Source: Bacteroidota bacterium (GTDB lineage Bacteria; Bacteroidota; Ignavibacteria; Ignavibacteriales; Ignavibacteriaceae). From it: 64,000 bases of DNA. Under the pieces are notes generated by a model that had not been told where the DNA came from, did no database searches, and was given only the letters and a program-made list of their open reading frames with translations. Where the stretch lies: NCBI GenBank assembly GCA_022562275.1, contig JADFPP010000003.1, positions 1 through 64,000 on the forward strand, given 5' to 3'. Positions 9,724-18,177 of the stretch are shown here, piece by piece. Position 1 is the stretch's first letter; every line of letters begins with the position of its first letter. Both the position numbers and the translations under genes were made by a program.

Positions 9724-9752
9724 AAAAAAAGAGCGGTAAAATATCCCGCTCT
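9724..9752 (-). terminator. Intrinsic terminator of rpsA
   Basis: Seven-base arms AGAGCGG (9730-9736) and CCGCTCT (9746-9752) flank a 9-base loop. On the minus strand the stem is followed by a run of seven T. It lies 25 bases past the rpsA stop and just before mtaB, so it separates the two transcripts. Confidence 0.8.
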
Positions 9753-9776
9753 AAAATTAGTTATTATTTAATAACA

Positions 9777-11654
9777 TTATTTTTCTTCAGTCTCTTCTTC
9801 CGGTTTTTGCTTTGCAGGTTGTTCCCGATTTTGCTCTATAGGCTGAGGCTTTTGGTGCTGTTGGTTTTCCGGAACCTCAAATATTGGAAATTCAGATGAA
9901 TCTATTGTTCCGGTCTCGGAGTTTTTAATGCTCTGAACTGAAACTCTGTCAAGTTTATGATCATTTAAGTATTTCTGGACTTCTTCTTCAGTTTTGTTTT
10001 TTAATGTACTGATTGCACTTAAAACTATTTTTTTATTCTCTTTGTCGAACTCAATCACCGTAAGAGAAATTACATTATCAACGGGGAAATGATTAGCAAT
10101 GTTTTTTAACCTTGATGTAGATAAATGCGTTGCAGGAACAAACCCATCAACATGATCCGGCAGTTCGGCAATCAATCCTTTTTCAATTATTCTTACAACG
10201 GTACCATCAGTAACTGTTCCCAGGGCATATTTCTTTTCGAAAGTGTCCCAGGGATTATCAATCAATTGCTTATGACCAAGAGAAATTTTTCTTTGTTCCA
10301 CATCAACACTAAGGACAACAACTTCAATCGGTTCGCCTTTCTTAACTACTTCACCAGGATGACGAATTTTCTTTGTCCAGGATAGATCTGATATATGAAC
10401 AAGCCCATCGACTCCAGGTTCAAGTTCAACAAAAACACCAAAGTTAGTTAAGTTTCTTGCAACTCCACTGTGGTGTGAACCATCCGGATATTTCTGCATT
10501 AAGGATTCCCAGGGATCCGGTTCGAGTTGCTTAATGCCCAGAGATATCTTTTTTTCATCTTTATCGAGGCTTAATATTACGGCATCTATTATCTGGCCCA
10601 TTGCAACTACCTGAGAGGGATGTTTGATATGTTGTGTCCAGCTCATCTCAGAATTATGAATAAGTCCTTCTATCCCTTTTTCTATTTCGATGAAAGCGCC
10701 GTAATCGGTTAGGGAAACCACCCGACCAGAAACTGTATCTCCAATATTATGTTTGTCGGTAATGTCGCTCCACGGATTAGGTGTAAGTTTTTTCAAACTA
10801 AGGGATATTCTCTTTTTCTCTTCATCAAAATCTGTAACGAGAATTTTAATCGTTTCATCAAGCTTTACTATTTCGCTGGGATGATTTATTCTTCCCCAGC
10901 TTAAATCGGTTATGTGAATTAATCCATCAACACCGCCAAGATCAACAAACACACCAAAATCAGTTATAGCTTTTACTGTTCCTTCAAGAATTTGACCGAC
11001 CTCCAAACCTTCAAGTATTGAATTTCTCTGATCTGCAACTTCTTCTTCAACTAAAACTTTGTGCGAAACAACAACATTTTCTGTTGGTTCATTCACCTTG
11101 ACAACTTTAAAATCCATAGTTTGACCAACAAAAACATCGAAATCTCTGATGGGTCTGATGTCAATTTGTGAACCCGGAAGAAATGCTTCCATACCAAAAA
11201 GATCTACAATCATACCGCCTTTAATTCTTTTAATAATTTTTCCTTCGAGAATTTCACCAGTTTCGTAAGCATTCATTACTCTATCCCAGATCTTTAAGAA
11301 ATCGGCTCTTTCTTTACTTAAAATCAGATTCCCATACTGATCTTCAACATTTTCCAATACAACTTCTATTTCACTGCCAATTATTAATTCAGGATCCTCA
11401 CCGAATTCAAAAATGGGAATAGAACCTTCAGATTTAAATCCAACATCAACAATTACGTGATCATTTTGTACACTAACAATAGTACCTTTTATAAGTTCAC
11501 CTTCTCTTACATTGGTAAATGAATCGGCATATAGTTGTGCCAATGAAAGAAACTCATCTTCTGAATATTCTTCACGCTGAAATTTAGTTTTCGATCTTTC
11601 GTAGTCTTTAGCAGTTACAACTACTTTTTTCTTTTCTTTAGTCTCTTCGGACAT
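9777..11654 (-). CDS. rpsA: 30S ribosomal protein S1
   Basis: The 625-residue protein contains six S1 RNA-binding domains, at roughly 53-120, 138-205, 222-290, 307-375, 394-460 and 478-545. Domains 3 to 5 show the classic G-x-V-x-x-x-x-D-F/Y-G-A/V-F-V pattern (TDFGVFVDLGGVDGLIH). It tethers mRNA to the small subunit. The C-terminal 50 residues are a Q/P/E-rich tail that is probably disordered. The start is supported by an AGGAGG site five bases upstream. It follows cmk by 107 bases, the conserved cmk-rpsA order, and a terminator follows it. Confidence 0.95.
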   Translation of the reverse strand: MSEETKEKKKVVVTAKDYERSKTKFQREEYSEDEFLSLAQLYADSFTNVREGELIKGTIVSVQNDHVIVDVGFKSEGSIPIFEFGEDPELIIGSEIEVVLENVEDQYGNLILSKERADFLKIWDRVMNAYETGEILEGKIIKRIKGGMIVDLFGMEAFLPGSQIDIRPIRDFDVFVGQTMDFKVVKVNEPTENVVVSHKVLVEEEVADQRNSILEGLEVGQILEGTVKAITDFGVFVDLGGVDGLIHITDLSWGRINHPSEIVKLDETIKILVTDFDEEKKRISLSLKKLTPNPWSDITDKHNIGDTVSGRVVSLTDYGAFIEIEKGIEGLIHNSEMSWTQHIKHPSQVVAMGQIIDAVILSLDKDEKKISLGIKQLEPDPWESLMQKYPDGSHHSGVARNLTNFGVFVELEPGVDGLVHISDLSWTKKIRHPGEVVKKGEPIEVVVLSVDVEQRKISLGHKQLIDNPWDTFEKKYALGTVTDGTVVRIIEKGLIAELPDHVDGFVPATHLSTSRLKNIANHFPVDNVISLTVIEFDKENKKIVLSAISTLKNKTEEEVQKYLNDHKLDRVSVQSIKNSETGTIDSSEFPIFEVPENQQHQKPQPIEQNREQPAKQKPEEETEEK

Positions 11655-11761
11655 TCATCCTCCTAAAAAGATTTGTTCCTGTGTTATTGCTAAAGCCAAT
11701 AAAATACAACAGCACAAATAATTTAGTTAAACAATATTAATTGTTTTGGCTTTTAAAAATC

Positions 11762-12463
11762 TTAGTTTATCACTATTTCAATATTTCGTTTTGAAGCGGC
11801 TTTTTTAACTTCTTCAAGAATCATATTAACCTGATCTTCAATTTTTACATGGCTTGTATCAACAACAATTGCATCTTCTGCTTGCTTTAATGGGCTAACC
11901 TTTCTGTTCGAATCTATAATATCTCTTTTTTGTAAACTCGTTTTCACTTCACTTACAGGTATTGGTTTTCCATTTTCAGCGTATTCTTTTGCTCTTCTTA
12001 TAGCTCTTTTATCAATAAATGCAGTTAAAAATATTTTTACATCAGCATTTGTGAAAACAACAGTTGCAATATCTCTTCCTTCCATAACAATTCCTTTTTC
12101 CGTCTTTCCCAATTGCCGTTGTATTTTCACTAATATTTTTCTAACACCTTCAATTCTACTAATGTTGCTAACATTCTTATTTACTTCCGGTGTTCGGATC
12201 TTATCAGTTAAATCTTCATCATTAACTTTTACATATGTCAACCCGTTAATAAAATCAAGTTTTATATCGCTATTTTTGGTGAGTTCTATAATTTTATCCT
12301 CGTCACCCAAATAATTGCTCCTGATTGCCAAATATGTTATTGCCCTGTACATTGCTCCGGTATCTATATAAAGAAATCCTAATTTTTGAGCCACTAATTT
12401 AGCAGAGGTACTTTTACCGGAACCAGCAGGACCATCGATTGCGATGATAAGATTTTTTGACAT
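11762..12463 (-). CDS. cmk: Cytidylate kinase
   Basis: The 233-residue enzyme phosphorylates CMP and dCMP. The P-loop IAIDGPAGSGKST is at residues 6-18, followed by the CMP-binding YIDTGAMYRAIT and the lid region RAIRRAKEYAENG with RDIIDSNRK. Start 12463 is chosen because homologous kinases begin just before the P-loop; the longer frame to 12499 adds a non-conserved leader. No clear ribosome site precedes it, which is common in this lineage. It lies upstream of rpsA on the same strand. Confidence 0.92.
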   Translation of the reverse strand: MSKNLIIAIDGPAGSGKSTSAKLVAQKLGFLYIDTGAMYRAITYLAIRSNYLGDEDKIIELTKNSDIKLDFINGLTYVKVNDEDLTDKIRTPEVNKNVSNISRIEGVRKILVKIQRQLGKTEKGIVMEGRDIATVVFTNADVKIFLTAFIDKRAIRRAKEYAENGKPIPVSEVKTSLQKRDIIDSNRKVSPLKQAEDAIVVDTSHVKIEDQVNMILEEVKKAASKRNIEIVIN

Positions 12464-12548
12464 AAACTGCAAAAATAGATATAATTTAATATTAATCAAA
12501 TCATTAAGGTGTTCCTGGCAGGAATTATCCGAAGATCCAAGAGGAGAC

Positions 12549-14240
12549 TTAATTTACTTTTATTCCACCCAATTCATTAATAATCACATCTTCGTAGGGA
12601 TCTATGGAAGCTGTTTTTGTGACAGAATTGTCATCATTCATTTTAGTTAATTTTTTCTCATACTTGATCGTTTGTGCCGGATTAGTAGAGATAGTTATTC
12701 GCAGAGGTTTTCCAAAAATATTTTCAGATTTCTTTTCCAGGTATTTTTTATTTATTTCAATTGTTCTTCTAATTTCTGAAAAGTTAGATGAAACATTTAG
12801 TTGATTACCTGAGAGCGATTGTAATTCCAGAGAGTTAACTGCAGGGCCTAAGGTAAGACCTCGCTCATTTGATATTTCATCGATAAAAAACTGCCATTTA
12901 TTACTTACGAATTCGAAATTGAACTCTTCACTTTCGGCTTTTCTCGATGTACCATTTAATACATTTTTATCCTTAGGCAATTCGGATGACTTTTGAACCA
13001 CTGAAGATGATTTTTTTTCCATACTTTCTAAACTGATGGTAGATGTTTGCTGAGCTGGAGTATATTGCAGTTTTATAGATTTATTTATTTCATTTTTTTT
13101 TTCGTTGGTTGACGTTGAATTTATTTCAGAAAGTAGTTCGCTTATTGTTGAGGTCTTTTCAAGCCCTACCAGATGACTTAAAGAAATCTCTAATTTAAGT
13201 TTTTGATTATCGGAAAATCTGAGTTCCTGTTGTATAGTAGATAAATAATTAAGTATTCTCAGCAAATCTCCTTTGGAGAATTGATTCAGATAATTCATAT
13301 AGCGTTCACGGTAAACATCGGCTGTTTCGGCAAGGGAAGTTCTTTCTGTAAGTATTACGGTCATAATATTTCTAAAGTGCTCAATCAATCCATCGACAAA
13401 GTCAATAAAATCCCAGCCGTTTTCATAAATTTTATTTGTTACATTAAACACTGTAATAAATTCTTTATTCAGTATTGCATTCGAAATATCAAAATAAACT
13501 TCATCATCAATTAAGTTTAACATTTTGGCAACTGTATCGGAATCAATTTTATTTCCACAATAAGATACTACCTGATCGAAGTAACTTTCGGCATCCCTCA
13601 AAGCACCATCGGCTTTTTTTGCAATTATTGTTAAAGTTTTATCATCTATATTAATTTCTTCTGCCTTTGCTATAAATGCAAGTGTCTCCTTTATTGTGTT
13701 CAACTGAATTCTTCTGAAGTCGAATCTCTGGCAACGTGATATTATCGTTAATGGAACTTTATGTGCATCTGTAGTGGCAAAAATAAAAATTATGTGTTCG
13801 GGTGGTTCTTCTAAAGTTTTAAGGAACGCATTGAAGGATTCCCTTGTTAACATGTGCACTTCATCAATAATATAGATCTTATATTTACTTTTTGCCGGCG
13901 CATATTTTACTGATTCTCTTAATTTTCTAACCTCATCTATTCCCCGGTTAGAGGCACCATCAATCTCAATAAAATCCATTGATTGTGCATTTTGAATTTC
14001 CATGCACATTTCACATTTGTTGCATGGTTCAGCATTTGAAGGATTTTTACAATTAAGTGCTTTAGCAAAAATACGTGCAGTGGTTGTTTTGCCAACACCC
14101 CGCGGTCCTGTAAACAAATATGCATGCGCAACCCGATTATTTAGTATCGCATTTTTTAGTGTCTCGGTTATATGTTCCTGCCCAACCACAGTGCTAAAAG
14201 TTTGTGGTCTCCATTTTCTCGCTGTTACCTGATAACCCAT
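12549..14240 (-). CDS. dnaX: DNA polymerase III subunit gamma/tau
   Basis: The 563-residue clamp-loader ATPase has Walker A GPRGVGKTT (residues 45-53), four zinc-binding cysteines between about 64 and 80, Walker B IIDEVHML (124-131) and sensor SRC (168-170). Domain III ends near residue 365. A serine/lysine-rich linker follows, then a short tau-type C-terminal domain. The linker contains a run of ten A on the coding strand (plus-strand 13093-13102, from codon 380) and a run of eight A (13011-13018). Slippage at the ten-A run would yield a gamma-like product of about 384 residues. That is a prediction, described under findings. Confidence 0.93.
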   Translation of the reverse strand: MGYQVTARKWRPQTFSTVVGQEHITETLKNAILNNRVAHAYLFTGPRGVGKTTTARIFAKALNCKNPSNAEPCNKCEMCMEIQNAQSMDFIEIDGASNRGIDEVRKLRESVKYAPAKSKYKIYIIDEVHMLTRESFNAFLKTLEEPPEHIIFIFATTDAHKVPLTIISRCQRFDFRRIQLNTIKETLAFIAKAEEINIDDKTLTIIAKKADGALRDAESYFDQVVSYCGNKIDSDTVAKMLNLIDDEVYFDISNAILNKEFITVFNVTNKIYENGWDFIDFVDGLIEHFRNIMTVILTERTSLAETADVYRERYMNYLNQFSKGDLLRILNYLSTIQQELRFSDNQKLKLEISLSHLVGLEKTSTISELLSEINSTSTNEKKNEINKSIKLQYTPAQQTSTISLESMEKKSSSVVQKSSELPKDKNVLNGTSRKAESEEFNFEFVSNKWQFFIDEISNERGLTLGPAVNSLELQSLSGNQLNVSSNFSEIRRTIEINKKYLEKKSENIFGKPLRITISTNPAQTIKYEKKLTKMNDDNSVTKTASIDPYEDVIINELGGIKVN

Positions 14241-14328
14241 ATGCCAATATAATTTTAACTATTTAATTGGTAATAATAATATTATCTGTTAGGAAAACAC
14301 TTATCTCTTCCAAGTATTGTTTATCAAT

Positions 14329-14763
14329 TTAGTCAAAGGCGCTGTATTCAGTACTATCCAAATCAAGCACTCCGTATAGTGATCCATCTTTATTGATGAT
14401 TGGAACAACAATTTCAGATTTTGAATCAGTATCACAAACAATATGCCCCGGAAATTTATTAACATCGGCAACAATGATAGATTCTTTATTTGCTGCTGCT
14501 GTTCCGCAAATTCCTTTACCCGGTTCAATAGATGTACAGGCAACCTTTCCCTGGAACGGTCCAAGATAAAGTTTTCTATCTTCAAATATATAAAAACCCA
14601 CCCAACTTATTTTATCGAAAGTCTGCTTTAATGCTGCTGTTAAATTTGATAAGTTTGATATTAATGGGTCCTCACTATTTAAGAGTCCTGATAACTGTTT
14701 GATCAAAAGTTTATATTTTTCTTTTTCCGATTGAATATTTTCAGAGATTACTAATTCTTCCAA
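14329..14763 (-). CDS. msrC: Free methionine-(R)-sulfoxide reductase, C-terminus cut by in-frame stop
   Basis: The 144-residue GAF-domain protein belongs to the fRMsr family, which reduces free methionine-R-sulfoxide. Three cysteines at 76, 86 and 110 have exactly the spacing (10 and 24) of E. coli Cys84, Cys94 and Cys118. The motifs WVGFYIF and SEIVVPI are typical. The frame ends at TAA directly after SAFD, where relatives continue with an acidic helix. The same frame stays open for 21 more codons (IDKQYLEEISVFL...) to a second TAA at 14263. A single-base nonsense change (GAA to TAA) is the simplest explanation. The gene starts 2 bases after lon and shares its operon. Activity of the short form is uncertain. 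Confidence 0.8.
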   Translation of the reverse strand: MEELVISENIQSEKEKYKLLIKQLSGLLNSEDPLISNLSNLTAALKQTFDKISWVGFYIFEDRKLYLGPFQGKVACTSIEPGKGICGTAAANKESIIVADVNKFPGHIVCDTDSKSEIVVPIINKDGSLYGVLDLDSTEYSAFD

Positions 14764-14765
14764 AT

Positions 14766-17207
14766 TTAATGTGATTTATTAATTTTCTTCTTCCTTTTAA
14801 GAGATGATTTTCTTTTTGGTGCTGAATGGAAAACATATGGTAATGCATCTTCCAGTTTTTCTATTGGAATAATTTTAATTCCGCTTTTAACCTTTTCTGA
14901 TATTTCTTTCAAATCAATTTCATTGTCTTTCGGAATCAAAACAGTTTTAATATCATTTCTTTTAGCCGCTAATAGTTTTTCATTTAAACCGCCAATAGCA
15001 AGTATAGAACCGGTTAAAGTAATCTCACCTGTCATCGCAACATTATTTGAGGCGGCTTTTTTACTGACAGCCGAAAGCATTGCCATCGCCATCGTTATTC
15101 CGGCTGATGGCCCGTCCTTTGGAATAGCACCCTCAGGAACATGAATATGTATCTCCTTACCTTTAAAAAAATCATTGTTTAATCCGAAATTTTTTGCGGA
15201 TGATCTTAAATAACTTAGTGCAGCATGAGCCGATTCCTTCATTACATTGCCAAGCTGCCCGGTTAGATTCAGCTTACCTGATCCGCTCATAATCGTAACT
15301 TCTACATTTAATAATTCACCGCCAACACTTGTCCAGGCTAATCCCGTTACACTTCCAATACGATTGGATTTCTCATGTCGATGAGTACGGAATCTTGGAT
15401 TCTTCAAATATTTTTCAACCTTCTTATCATCTATTACAAAACTATTTATTTTCTTTTTCTTGCCGTTAGAAGATTCCTTCATAACAATATCTCTTGCTAC
15501 TTTTCGGAAGACTGAAGCTAATTCTCTTTCAAGATTTCTTACACCGGCTTCCCTTGTATAATCCCCAATTATTTTTTTTATTCCGCTATCTGTTATTTCA
15601 ACTTTTCTTTTATTTAAACCGTGCGCCTTTAATTGTTTTGGAACCAGATGACGTTTCGCTATTTCCATTTTGTCGTATTCTAAATATCCTGGCAGTTCAA
15701 TAATTTCCATTCTATCCTGAAGCGGAAGAGGAATATTGTATCTTACATTTGCTGTTGTAATAAACATTACTTGCTTAAGATCATAATCAACTTCAATGTA
15801 ATGATCGCTAAAAGTATGATTTTGTTCGGGATCGAGGACCTCTAGCATAGCTGATGATGGGTCACCTCTGAAATCAACACTCATCTTATCGATCTCATCC
15901 AGTAGGATTACCGGGTTAATTGTTCCTGCTTTCTTCATGGATTGAATAATTTTACCAGGCATTGATCCAATATAAGTTCTCCTGTGCCCTCTTATTTCTG
16001 CTTCGTCGCGAACACCACCTAAACTTATCCGGACGAATTTTCTTCCCAAAGCTCTTGCGATAGATTTACCCAGCGATGTTTTACCAACTCCCGGTGGACC
16101 TATAAAACAAAGTATCTGGCCCCTCATTTGCTTTACAAGATTTAATACTGCAATATGCTCGATAATTCTTTCCTTGGGTTTTTCCAATCCAAAATGATCT
16201 TCATCAAGTATTTTTTGAACATGCTTAATATCAAGATTATCTTTTGTTTTTTTAGACCATGGAACATCTGTTAGCCAATCAAGATAATTTCTTATTACAG
16301 TTGATTCAGGAGACATTGGCGGAGTTTTTTTTAATTTGCTCAATTCTTCAAGTGCTTTTTCCTCTGCCTCCTTTGGCATTTTTACTTTTTTAATCTTATT
16401 TCTTATCTTAATAAACTCCGGTGAACTATCCTCATCATCTCCCAGTTCATCCTGTAATATCTTGATTTGCTCCTGAATAATAAATTTTCTCTGAGTCTTT
16501 GATATGTTTTCCTGTACTTTATTATCAATTTCTTTTTCAATTTTTAAAATGTCAATCTCTGAATTTAATATCTTAATAACTTCATAGTATTGATCCTTTA
16601 ATGTGTACTTTTGAAGAATTGATTGCTTGACTTCTATTAGTTGATTAATATTAGCCGCAACGTAAAACAGTTTCCTGTCCGGTTCCTCTATATTTTCAAA
16701 TGCACTTAAAGTATCTGCGGAAACAGTTCTGCTAATTTTAACATATTCCTTGAAAAGCTGAGACATCTGTCTTTCCATTGCATTCATCTCGTGATCTTTT
16801 ATTAATGGAGGCAAAATAATTTCAACTTTGCCCTCAAAAAATTCAGTCCTCTCTGTAAATTCAACTACTTTTGCTTGAATTAATCCATCAACTAGAATTT
16901 TCATTAAACCGTTAGGCAGCTTAAGAATTTGTACTATTTTTGCTATAGTTCCATCGGTGTATATATCACTTTTGGAAGGTGATTCAACATTAGATTTTTT
17001 TTGGGTAGAAAGGAAAATATACTTTGTTTTTTCTGATGCATAATTTGCAGCTCTAATAGATTGTTCTCTGCCAACAAGAACAGGGAAAATCATATATGGA
17101 AAAATTACAATATCTCTTAGAGGAAGTATGGGAAGAATTTCCGGAATATCCTCAACAATTGAACCTTCGCTTTTCCCACTAATTTCTACATTATTTATCT
17201 GATCCAA
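14766..17207 (-). CDS. lon: ATP-dependent protease Lon
   Basis: The 813-residue cytoplasmic protease has an N-terminal LON substrate-binding domain (about 24-220), a coiled-coil linker, an AAA+ module with Walker A GPPGVGKT near residue 370, and a C-terminal protease domain. The catalytic serine lies in PKDGPSAGITMA, with a downstream lysine. It degrades damaged and regulatory proteins. The start is TTG, preceded by AGGA at suitable distance. The basic tail KRKSSLKRKKK is typical of the phylum. The msrC-like gene follows after 2 bases. Confidence 0.95.
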   Translation of the reverse strand: MDQINNVEISGKSEGSIVEDIPEILPILPLRDIVIFPYMIFPVLVGREQSIRAANYASEKTKYIFLSTQKKSNVESPSKSDIYTDGTIAKIVQILKLPNGLMKILVDGLIQAKVVEFTERTEFFEGKVEIILPPLIKDHEMNAMERQMSQLFKEYVKISRTVSADTLSAFENIEEPDRKLFYVAANINQLIEVKQSILQKYTLKDQYYEVIKILNSEIDILKIEKEIDNKVQENISKTQRKFIIQEQIKILQDELGDDEDSSPEFIKIRNKIKKVKMPKEAEEKALEELSKLKKTPPMSPESTVIRNYLDWLTDVPWSKKTKDNLDIKHVQKILDEDHFGLEKPKERIIEHIAVLNLVKQMRGQILCFIGPPGVGKTSLGKSIARALGRKFVRISLGGVRDEAEIRGHRRTYIGSMPGKIIQSMKKAGTINPVILLDEIDKMSVDFRGDPSSAMLEVLDPEQNHTFSDHYIEVDYDLKQVMFITTANVRYNIPLPLQDRMEIIELPGYLEYDKMEIAKRHLVPKQLKAHGLNKRKVEITDSGIKKIIGDYTREAGVRNLERELASVFRKVARDIVMKESSNGKKKKINSFVIDDKKVEKYLKNPRFRTHRHEKSNRIGSVTGLAWTSVGGELLNVEVTIMSGSGKLNLTGQLGNVMKESAHAALSYLRSSAKNFGLNNDFFKGKEIHIHVPEGAIPKDGPSAGITMAMAMLSAVSKKAASNNVAMTGEITLTGSILAIGGLNEKLLAAKRNDIKTVLIPKDNEIDLKEISEKVKSGIKIIPIEKLEDALPYVFHSAPKRKSSLKRKKKINKSH

Positions 17208-17373
17208 GAATTATAATCCTTTTTTTTGTATATAATTGATATTAAAATATACCAAAATAGAGTAGGGCATTCAAGGAACTTAGAATTGGGTGTTAATCTG
17301 TTACCCCAGATATAGGAAACCCTATTCGCAATTAAGTTATAACAAGATGAACAAACAATAATTTAAAACAAAT

Positions 17374-18147
17374 ATGATTAACGATTTAATAGAGATCAGT
17401 AAACAAGCGGGCAAATTAATTAAAGAAGGATTTGGTAAAAATTTACAGGTTAATTACAAAACCAATGAAATAAATTTAGTTACTCAAATTGATAAAGCTT
17501 CCGAAAAACTTATCATCGATTTCATTAAAAATAAATTTCCATCTCATAGCATCCTGGCAGAAGAAGGTGGGGGTGTAAAAAATGATTCGGAATATCTTTG
17601 GGTAGTTGATCCTCTTGATGGAACTACAAATTTTACTCACGGGTTGCCAATATTTGCTGTATCAATTGGTGTACAAAAAAATAACGAAACAATTGCGGGC
17701 GTTGTATTCGATGTAATGCGGGATGTTATATATTCAGCCGAACTGGGTAGCGGAGCATTTGCAAATTCAAGCAAATTGAATGTAACTGATACAGGAAAGC
17801 TTAACCACAGTTTGTTAGTTACTGGTTTTCCGTATAATATAGCTGAGAATCCCGACCATGCCTTTGAGCGATTTATAGCATTAACAAAGAAATCCAGGGG
17901 TGTAAGAAGATTAGGTTCAGCAGCCATCGATTTTTGCTATCTGGCTTCCGGGGTATTTGATGGATTCTGGGAAGTGAATTTACAGCCGTGGGATATCTGT
18001 GCGGGGAAGCTTATTGTTGAAGAAGCTGGCGGATTGGTGACCGATTTTGAATGTAAACAGATTGATATTTATTCTAAAAAAATATTATGCACAAACAATA
18101 AAATACACAATCAGATTATTGATGTTATGAACGAGTTAAGTTATTGA
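17374..18147 (+). CDS. Inositol monophosphatase family protein
   Basis: The 257-residue metal-dependent phosphatase shows the family motifs AEEGG (metal ligand, about residue 65), DPLDGTTNF (about 80-88) and LQPWDICAG (about 205-213). Family members hydrolyse inositol-1-phosphate, and many bacterial ones also act on other sugar phosphates or NADP. Substrate is not readable from sequence. The gene stands alone on the plus strand between minus-strand genes, so it must have its own promoter in the 166-base gap; none was identified with confidence. Confidence 0.88.
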   Translation: MINDLIEISKQAGKLIKEGFGKNLQVNYKTNEINLVTQIDKASEKLIIDFIKNKFPSHSILAEEGGGVKNDSEYLWVVDPLDGTTNFTHGLPIFAVSIGVQKNNETIAGVVFDVMRDVIYSAELGSGAFANSSKLNVTDTGKLNHSLLVTGFPYNIAENPDHAFERFIALTKKSRGVRRLGSAAIDFCYLASGVFDGFWEVNLQPWDICAGKLIVEEAGGLVTDFECKQIDIYSKKILCTNNKIHNQIIDVMNELSY

Positions 18148-18177
18148 TTATTTCGAATAAGAATTAATTCAGCTTAC

